NCBI GenBank assembly: GCA_027061805.1
Contig: JAMOWA010000024.1
Span: 1-52,187, forward strand
Direction: 5' to 3'
DNA from: Thermoanaerobaculia bacterium
Lineage (GTDB): Bacteria > Acidobacteriota > Thermoanaerobaculia > Thermoanaerobaculales > Sulfomarinibacteraceae
DNA: 52,187 nt
Shown piece by piece: positions 47,091 through 52,187 of this stretch (the stretch's first letter is position 1; each line of letters opens with the position of its first letter). The notes under the pieces are model-generated. The model ran no database searches and had not been told where the DNA came from. It was given only the letters and a program-made list of their open reading frames with translations. The translations under genes and the position numbers were made by a program.

Positions 47091-47441
47091 ATGCCCCACG
47101 CGCTCCACGAGTCACGACCCCCGGCCCTGGCGAAGGCCCTCGAGGCCGCCGGGATCGCCATCGCCCTGGCTGCCACGGTGAAGGCGCCCCTCCGGTCCCT
47201 GGCCGACCAGGTGGTGCGGGCCGCCGCGTCGGTTCCCGCCAACATCGCCGAGGGCGAGGGGCGTTCCGGGAAGGACCGGGTCTACCACTGGCGGGTGGCG
47301 TACGGCTCGGCGAGGGAGCTGGACGTCCACCTCCGGCTGCTCCTCGCGTCCGGGTCCGTGGATGCGGTACGTACGCAGCGAGCCCTCGCGCTCCTCGACG
47401 AGGTCCGCGCCATGCTGTGGCAGATGATCCAGAGGGGGTGA
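47091..47441 (+). CDS. Four-helix-bundle protein (23S rRNA intervening-sequence, IVP type)
   Basis: 116 residues from the ATG at 47091, with GGGAGGA 4-9 nt upstream; an in-frame ATG at 47070 lies inside the palindrome. VVRAAASVPANIAEGEGRSG (41-60) is the family hallmark, followed by YHWRVAYGSARELDVHLRLL. This small fold was first found in insertions within 23S rRNA genes and also occurs scattered in genomes; its job is not settled. No rRNA is near. It is the only clear gene in a 1.6-kb repeat island and is bracketed by inverted repeats. Confidence 0.88.
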   Translation: MPHALHESRPPALAKALEAAGIAIALAATVKAPLRSLADQVVRAAASVPANIAEGEGRSGKDRVYHWRVAYGSARELDVHLRLLLASGSVDAVRTQRALALLDEVRAMLWQMIQRG

Positions 47442-47457
47442 AGGGAACACGGACACG

Positions 47458-47538
47458 GTCAGGGGCACGGACAAGGGCAGGGGCATAGACACGGGCACTG
47501 TCACAGACCCTGTCCCCGTCCCTGTCCATGCCCCTGAC
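47458..47538 (+). terminator. Inverted hexamer array after the four-helix-bundle gene
   Basis: GTCAGGGGCA (47458-47467) and TGCCCCTGAC (47529-47538) are perfect arms. Between them the 6-bp units run first as GGACAA/GGGCAG and then as their complements TGTCCC/CGTCCC, so much of the segment can pair. It starts 17 nt after the stop codon and could end transcription, although no U-tract follows. Confidence 0.45.
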
Positions 47539-47718
47539 GCGGACCCTTCTCCGAGCTCCGGCGGCCGTGGCCGTGCTGGTCGCACGGCCCCGCCGTCCTC
47601 CTCCGGCGAGGAGGAGCGGTGTGGTTTGTGGAAGGAGCTCCTGCCTCGCCGGAGTGCGGGCGGGCCGCCTCCCACGATGGCGGGCCACTTCTCTGGGCGT
47701 TCTTCCCGTGCGGAGCCC

Positions 47719-47774
47719 GGTACGGCGTTTCCCTGGTGTCCGGGCCTGGAGAGCGTCACGGGAAACGCCGTACC
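47719..47774. repeat. Palindrome P5 with perfect 15-bp arms
   Basis: GGTACGGCGTTTCCC (47719-47733) and GGGAAACGCCGTACC (47760-47774) flank a 26-nt loop. Weaker pairing extends outwards to about 47670 and 47815. 47539-47718 otherwise shows only short GC-rich hairpins and no gene. Confidence 0.75.
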
Positions 47775-47876
47775 CGGCACACGCCGCCGGGCGCCACCTT
47801 CTCCGGGTGGGTGGGAGACGTCTCCACTCCCTCACGAGCAGAGGACCAGGCTCTGCACACCCCCTGTGCCCTCTTT

Positions 47877-47907
47877 CGTTTCACGTTTCACCTTTCACGT
47901 TTCACGA
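47877..47907. repeat. 31-bp block of four 7-bp units, copy 3
   Basis: Identical over 31 bp to blocks at 36331-36361 and 36506-36536: CG then TTTCACG, TTTCACC, TTTCACG, TTTCACG. With copy 2 the identity extends through AACGGGCGGG on the right. Confidence 0.85.
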
Positions 47908-47966
47908 ACGGGCGGGTGGGTGGCCCCGCCACGGGTCTCCACATCCTCCACGAAGACCACGAAGAA

Positions 47967-47988
47967 CCCCCTCCCGGGCGGGAGGGGG
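47967..47988 (-). terminator. Stem-loop terminator-like structure
   Basis: CCCCCTCCC-GGGC-GGGAGGGGG forms a 9-bp GC stem 26 nt after the stop of the minus-strand gene ending at 48014. Read on the minus strand it is followed by GTTCTTCGTGG, only weakly T-rich. Confidence 0.5.
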
Positions 47989-48013
47989 TGGACAGGCCGA
48001 TCACCGGTCCGGT

Positions 48014-48802
48014 CTACTTCTTCGCGGTCTCGGTGCAGTTGAGCCCGACGCTGGTGGTCCCGTCCTCGCGGTTGATGCTCACCTGGAGGGTCCGACCCTT
48101 CGAGTCGTCGGTGGCGGTGATGAAGCCCCCCTTGCCCTCGTCGCTGGAGAAGGTGGTCACGGAGGTCTTGAACCCCTCGGCCTCGAGCTTCTTCTTGTAG
48201 AACTCCAGGACCTGGTCGACCGGGTCGCCGGTCTCCAGACCCAGGGCCAGGGTGGTCCCCTCGTCCGTGGACATGGAGAAGCGTCCCGTGGGCGTGGTGC
48301 CGGGGTAGATGGGAACCCACGATGGAACGTCCGTGGAGGCCCCCTCACCGACGGTCATCACCTCCGTGCCGCTCCCATCCGTGACGGTGAAGGTTCCCTC
48401 CTCGCCCTCTCCAGAGGTCTCGGCCCTGATCTTCACCTCCTTGCCCGTGGACTCGTCCCTGAAGGAGATGTTGCCGCTCCTCACGTCGTCGAGGTTCACG
48501 GTGATGACCTCGCCGTTCTTCGTGTTGCGGACGGTGATGGTCCCGCCGTCCTCGTCCACCTCCACCACCTCGAGGTCCGGATTGAAGGTGGCGATCACCT
48601 TGGAGGCCGCGAGCGCCGGCTGCTCCTCCCACAGCTCGGGATCGATCCCCACCTCCTTCATCTTGTGCGCCACGAACATCCCGCCGGCAACCAGGACGAT
48701 GACGATGATCAGCAGGATGACGCCACATCCGATCCCCACCCATGCCAGGACGGGGAGTCCCTTCTTCTGCGGCGCACCCGGAGTCTGCGTACCGTTGGTC
48801 AT
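48014..48802 (-). CDS. Single-pass membrane protein, unknown function
   Basis: 262 residues from the ATG at 48802, with GGAGGGAAGC upstream. A short Gly/Pro-rich N-terminus precedes a membrane helix (about 20-45). The outer part has acidic beta-type sequence (VNLDDVRSGNISFRDESTGK) and a C-terminal unit WVPIYPGTTP... VDQVLEFYKKKLEAEGFK, a pattern seen in many poorly characterised envelope proteins. A possible -10 TATGCT (complement of 48872-48877) lies upstream. No family name can be given. Confidence 0.8.
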   Translation of the reverse strand: MTNGTQTPGAPQKKGLPVLAWVGIGCGVILLIIVIVLVAGGMFVAHKMKEVGIDPELWEEQPALAASKVIATFNPDLEVVEVDEDGGTITVRNTKNGEVITVNLDDVRSGNISFRDESTGKEVKIRAETSGEGEEGTFTVTDGSGTEVMTVGEGASTDVPSWVPIYPGTTPTGRFSMSTDEGTTLALGLETGDPVDQVLEFYKKKLEAEGFKTSVTTFSSDEGKGGFITATDDSKGRTLQVSINREDGTTSVGLNCTETAKK

Positions 48803-48898
48803 GCTTCCCTCCTTCATCCACTCCCGGCACCCGCCGCCCGGGTCCGGGGCCTGTTCGTTCGGATCACCCCGAGCATAGCACAGGGACCGGGGGGGCCG

Positions 48899-51679
48899 TC
48901 AGAGGGCCGCCAGCAGCTCCCGAAGGTCGCGGCTCCCCGGATTCTTCGCAACGCCCTCCTCGAGCACGCCCCGGGCCTCGTCGATGCGCCCCAGCCGGAC
49001 CAGCATCTTGGCCCGCGCTGCGTAGACCCCCGGACCGTGCTTGCCCAGCCGCGCCGCCGCATCGAACTCGGCGAGCGCCTCGTCGATGCGCCCCAGCGCC
49101 GCCAGCACGGCACCCCGGTTGTAGTGGAGGCTGCCGTCGTCGGGCCGCGCCTGCACCGCCCGGTCCAGGATCTCGGCCGCCTCCTCGAGCTTGCCCTGCT
49201 GCTGGAGGGCGGCAGCCAGGTTGGAGAGCACCCCGGCGTTGGACGGATCGCTCTGGAGCAGGAGCTTCAGGGCGCGCTCCGCCCAGTCCGGCCGGCGGTA
49301 CCGCAGGCACACCACGGAGAAGCGGTTCAGCCGCTTGAGGTCCCTCTTCGACGCCTCGAAGGCCCTGCGGAGGACCGGCTCCATATCGACGCTCGCACCC
49401 CGGGCCGCCAGGCCCAGCATGCCCCCGAGCGCGATGTCGTCCGTGGGGTCCCGCTCCAGCGCAGCCCTGTAGGCCGCCAGGGCCTCCCCGGTCCTCCCCA
49501 GCCGCTCGAGTCCCAGGCCCCGGGCCGCCTCGAAGTCCGCAGTGTCGCCCCAGCGGGGACGGAGATCCTCCAGGCCCTCCAGGGCCACGGCCGTCTTCCC
49601 GGCGTCATTGGCCAGCTTCATGAACTCCACCATGGCCGAGGGCGGCACGCCCTGCGCCCCTGTGGCCAGCGCCCGCGTCATCCAGGCCAGGGCCTCGTCC
49701 GGGTGCCCGGCGTTGCTCTCCAGCCGGGCCAGCCCCATCATGGCGAAGGGGAAGTTGGGGGCCCTGTCCAGCGTCTCCAGGTAGAGGCGCCGGGCGGCCT
49801 CCACGTCGCCGCGCTCCTCGGCCACCTTGGCACGGTTGTAGAGCTCGGTGGGCTTCACCTCGAGCTGCGCCTCGGTCACCGGAGGGGCCGTGGGTGTCGG
49901 TGCGGCCTCCCCCTGCTCCCGGGCCTGCCGGCCGGCGGTCTCCCCTCCCGGGGAAAGGTACCCCAGGGCCTGGAGCTCCTTGATCCGAGCCTCGTCCATG
50001 ATGGACCGGGCGCCCTCGGCCTTCCACGTGAGCGGCAGGTCCTCGTAGGTGTCCACGTAGACGGGCGGATGTTCCTCCACCCATGACGGCTGCATGATCT
50101 CGGTGAGCTCGCGGCCCTCCAGCTGCCGGGAGATGGGGGCCCCCTCGAGCCAGAGCAGGGTCCGGCAGAGGTCGTAGATATCGGCATGCTTCAGCTTGCC
50201 CGGCCGGATGCCCGGACCCATGGCCATGAAGACCCCCACCATGCGATGCCACTCCGCGGCACCGGTGGTGAAATCGTCCGGCAGCACGCTGGGACGGGCC
50301 GCCCCGGTGAAGAAACCGTGGTCCGCCGTGACGATCCAGGTGGTGTCGGGCGGGGCCTTCTCCATGAGCCGCTCCAGCTCCCGGTCCACCATCTCGTAGT
50401 AGCGGGCCATGGTCATGTTGTACTTCCGGGAGTCCGAAGCAGAGACCCAGGAGAGCCTGGGCGGCAGGAAGTGGGCGAAGCGGTGCCCGATGGTGTCGGT
50501 CCCCTCGATGTAGAGGGCCACCAGGTCGGCCGGGTGGCGCTCCAGCATCCAGCGGCCCACGTTGAACACCCCGTGGGTGACCGCCAGGATCTTCCGGAGG
50601 TGATTGATCCGGTTGTCGTAGGGGTTGTCCGCGGCCATGGCTTCCGCCAGGTTCCGCTCGTACTCCTGCCTCGAGATGTTCACGTAGCGCCGCACCTCGT
50701 CCCACCCGATGTCGTCGGCGTCCACCAGCAGTGGCAGCACCTCCTGGAGCACCTCGGGAGGGTAGACGTTGGCGGGATCGTCCAGCGGCGGCCTGATGCC
50801 GAACAGCTGGTAGAACAGCCGCTCCGTCACCATGACGCCGTCGATGGGCTCTGCGGGGTAGGTGGCCCACCAGTTGGCCACGTCCACGCTCATCCCCACG
50901 TAGGACATGATGTTCCAGAAGGCGTGGACCTTCCGGAACTGGTTGGTGATGGGGATGTCCTTGCCGGTCTTCGGGTCCCTGACCACGAAGTCCAGCACGC
51001 CGTGGTCGTCCGGGAGGCGGCCCGTGGCGATGGAGGTCCAGATGAGGGGGGACAGCACCGGCCTGTGGGACTGGAGGTCCGCCCACGCCCCATTCCGCTT
51101 CATCCGGGCGAAGGTGGGACAGCGTCCCGCTGCGATCAGCCGGTTCAGCAGGGCCCAGTCGAAGCCGTCCAGGGCCACCAGCACGACCTTGCGGCCGGTG
51201 GGGCGCGCCAGGGCGGTGAGCTTCTCGAAGGGGGCGCCGGGGTAGGTGGCGCCGGCCTCGATCACCGTGATGGGCAGACCCTCCAGGACACCGGGCAGGG
51301 CGGCGTTGACATCCGCACCGAGGGTGGCGCCGGAGAACTTCCCGTCGAGCTTCCCGAGGAGTTCCTTCATCTCGCCAGCCAGCGCCCCGGGGGCCAGCGG
51401 ACGCTGGTGCAGGGCCTTCAGGTCCCAGGTGTAGCGGATGGTGAAGGTGAAGGGCTCGCGGGCGCCCTCCCGGCCCGTGATCTCCCGCTCGAGCGTCAGG
51501 GTCTGCTCCCCGGCGGGGTAGGGCTGTACGCTGGCCCAGGGGGCCTTCAGGTGCAGGCCCTCGCCGAGAACCCTGCCGGAGCACCACACGGCGCTGCCCG
51601 CAGGAACCCGGACGATGGACGTGAACGCGAGGCCCAGGACGAGGAGCACCACCGCGGTCACGAGAAGAACACGTCTCAT
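48899..51679 (-). CDS. SPFH-like / alkaline-phosphatase-fold phosphodiesterase / TPR fusion protein
   Basis: 926 residues from the ATG at 51679, with GGAGG upstream. A membrane helix (4-22) leads to a Band-7-like part (VPAGSAVW, LGEGLHLKAPWASVQPYPAG, about 24-145). Residues about 164-560 are a type I phosphodiesterase/nucleotide pyrophosphatase: VALDGFDWALLN (metal D171), SPLIWTSIATG (nucleophile candidate T215), GTDTIGHRF and TADHGFF. A Pro-rich linker and about eight TPR-like repeats (620-926) follow. The active site looks intact. Phosphodiesterase-TPR fusions are known; an SPFH part in front is unusual. It may act at the outer face of the membrane on nucleotides, phospholipids or glycans. 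Confidence 0.85.
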   Translation of the reverse strand: MRRVLLVTAVVLLVLGLAFTSIVRVPAGSAVWCSGRVLGEGLHLKAPWASVQPYPAGEQTLTLEREITGREGAREPFTFTIRYTWDLKALHQRPLAPGALAGEMKELLGKLDGKFSGATLGADVNAALPGVLEGLPITVIEAGATYPGAPFEKLTALARPTGRKVVLVALDGFDWALLNRLIAAGRCPTFARMKRNGAWADLQSHRPVLSPLIWTSIATGRLPDDHGVLDFVVRDPKTGKDIPITNQFRKVHAFWNIMSYVGMSVDVANWWATYPAEPIDGVMVTERLFYQLFGIRPPLDDPANVYPPEVLQEVLPLLVDADDIGWDEVRRYVNISRQEYERNLAEAMAADNPYDNRINHLRKILAVTHGVFNVGRWMLERHPADLVALYIEGTDTIGHRFAHFLPPRLSWVSASDSRKYNMTMARYYEMVDRELERLMEKAPPDTTWIVTADHGFFTGAARPSVLPDDFTTGAAEWHRMVGVFMAMGPGIRPGKLKHADIYDLCRTLLWLEGAPISRQLEGRELTEIMQPSWVEEHPPVYVDTYEDLPLTWKAEGARSIMDEARIKELQALGYLSPGGETAGRQAREQGEAAPTPTAPPVTEAQLEVKPTELYNRAKVAEERGDVEAARRLYLETLDRAPNFPFAMMGLARLESNAGHPDEALAWMTRALATGAQGVPPSAMVEFMKLANDAGKTAVALEGLEDLRPRWGDTADFEAARGLGLERLGRTGEALAAYRAALERDPTDDIALGGMLGLAARGASVDMEPVLRRAFEASKRDLKRLNRFSVVCLRYRRPDWAERALKLLLQSDPSNAGVLSNLAAALQQQGKLEEAAEILDRAVQARPDDGSLHYNRGAVLAALGRIDEALAEFDAAARLGKHGPGVYAARAKMLVRLGRIDEARGVLEEGVAKNPGSRDLRELLAAL

Positions 51680-52110
51680 GACGACCTCCAGTCCGGGCAA
51701 CGATACCACCTCCGCCGCCCACCCGCCCGGCCGGTGAGGAGGTGAGGGCGTGAGGGTGTCAGGACGTGAGGGCGGCCCCCGCCCACCCGGGGAGCAGGGG
51801 GGCAGGGGGGCAGGGGCGAGGGGGTGGGTTCCGGCACCGCGCAGGTCGAGATCAGGGTCGGGGTCGGGGCCCCGGGCAGGGACACGGGCAAGGGCACGGA
51901 CACGGACATGGTCCCGCCATCGTCCATGACCATGTCCCTGTTCTTGTCCCTGTCCCCGTCCATGATCGTGCCCCTGTTCTCATGCTCCACGGCGCCCTCG
52001 GTCCTCCACGGGAGCACGGTCAGGATCACGGGCACGGTCAGGGTCGGGGTCGGGGTCGGGGTCGAGAGCGCTCTGCCATGGTCACCACCGGGTCGTTCGG
52101 AAGGGTACGT
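51680..52110. repeat. Repeat island D: purine and hexamer arrays
   Basis: 51737-51825 is a 7-8-bp purine-rich array (GGTGAGGAGGTGAGGGCGTG, then GGGGAGCA/GGGGGGCA units), sharing a 20-mer with 201-220. 51850-51913 and 52020-52066 are plus-strand hexamer arrays; 51928-51985 holds the complement. GGACATGGTC (51904-51913) and GACCATGTCC (51928-51937) are perfect inverted arms. 51855-51876 and 52041-52061 fit a G-quadruplex pattern. No gene is seen. Confidence 0.7.
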
Positions 52111-52187
52111 AGCCTCCGGGCGTCCCGGCGTCAAGGGCAGGCCTGCGGTCGCTTCGCGACCCTATGACTCCGGGACGCCCGGAGGCT
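52111..52187. repeat. Palindrome P6, relative of the P4 core
   Basis: AGCCTCCGGGCGTCCCGG (52111-52128) and its exact complement (52170-52187) are 18-bp arms ending at the window edge. The interior CGGCGTCAAGGGCA...GGTCGCTTCGCGACC...TGACTCCGGG is shared with 46974-47058, and both copies are preceded by ACGTAG. The arms differ from those of the other copy by paired changes, which keeps the fold. Confidence 0.8.

Noticed and set aside
47091-47441. Four-helix-bundle gene as part of a diversity-generating retroelement (accessory Avd-like protein)
   Set aside because: No reverse transcriptase or template/variable repeat pair is present, and the motif fits the IVP type better.

Overview
This is a high-GC window, roughly 70% by eye, from a bacterium I cannot place by phylum. 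Tight head-to-tail operons with ATGA/GTGA overlaps, frequent GTG starts and a multi-subunit ferredoxin-type 2-oxoacid oxidoreductase suggest an anaerobic or microaerophilic lineage such as a deep-branching Acidobacteriota. That is inference; no rRNA is present. Most genes are on the minus strand. Exceptions are asnS, a propeller/GGDEF gene, an isochorismatase-like gene and a four-helix-bundle gene.

Layout. 1-470 is a gene-free repeat island. It is followed by a membrane-anchored MutS-like ATPase, a 183-bp imperfect palindrome and tRNA-Phe(GAA) behind a near-consensus promoter. 2632-7520 is an oxidoreductase operon (gamma, GltD-like flavoprotein/ferredoxin, alpha, beta, then an AtuA-like domain). 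7597-14262 carries uppP, ftsK, a small membrane protein, mutL and a rhomboid-like pseudoprotease. rsmA and the complete trp operon EGDCFBA run to 21671. asnS is divergent from trpE.

23088-25029 has a PLP aminotransferase, and upstream of it a decayed MocR-type regulator that keeps its promoter and operator. Then come a periplasmic beta-propeller/GGDEF protein, uvrB, a small membrane protein, speA, an REC/HD-GYP regulator, an M1 peptidase and an isochorismatase-fold hydrolase.

36168-36645 is a second repeat island. 36646-46383 holds a bacterial eRF1-like (baeRF) protein, a SpoU methyltransferase, lipA, a SPOR protein, a stomatin/NfeD pair and a transglutaminase-DUF58-MoxR set. 46384-48013 is a third island built around a four-helix-bundle (23S intervening-sequence type, IVP) gene. 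A membrane protein and an SPFH/phosphodiesterase/TPR fusion follow, and 51680-52187 is a fourth island.

The most unusual structure is in the islands. They share degenerate 6-bp arrays (GGNCAC-like) with predicted G-quadruplexes, identical 31-bp blocks of 7-bp units (TTTCACG/C), purine-rich 7-8-bp arrays, and long imperfect palindromes. Two palindromes share a core and show compensatory changes in their arms. One folds over the apparent ribosome binding site of the four-helix-bundle gene. This could be a structured or mobile repeat system linked to that gene family, but the link is inferred only from position.
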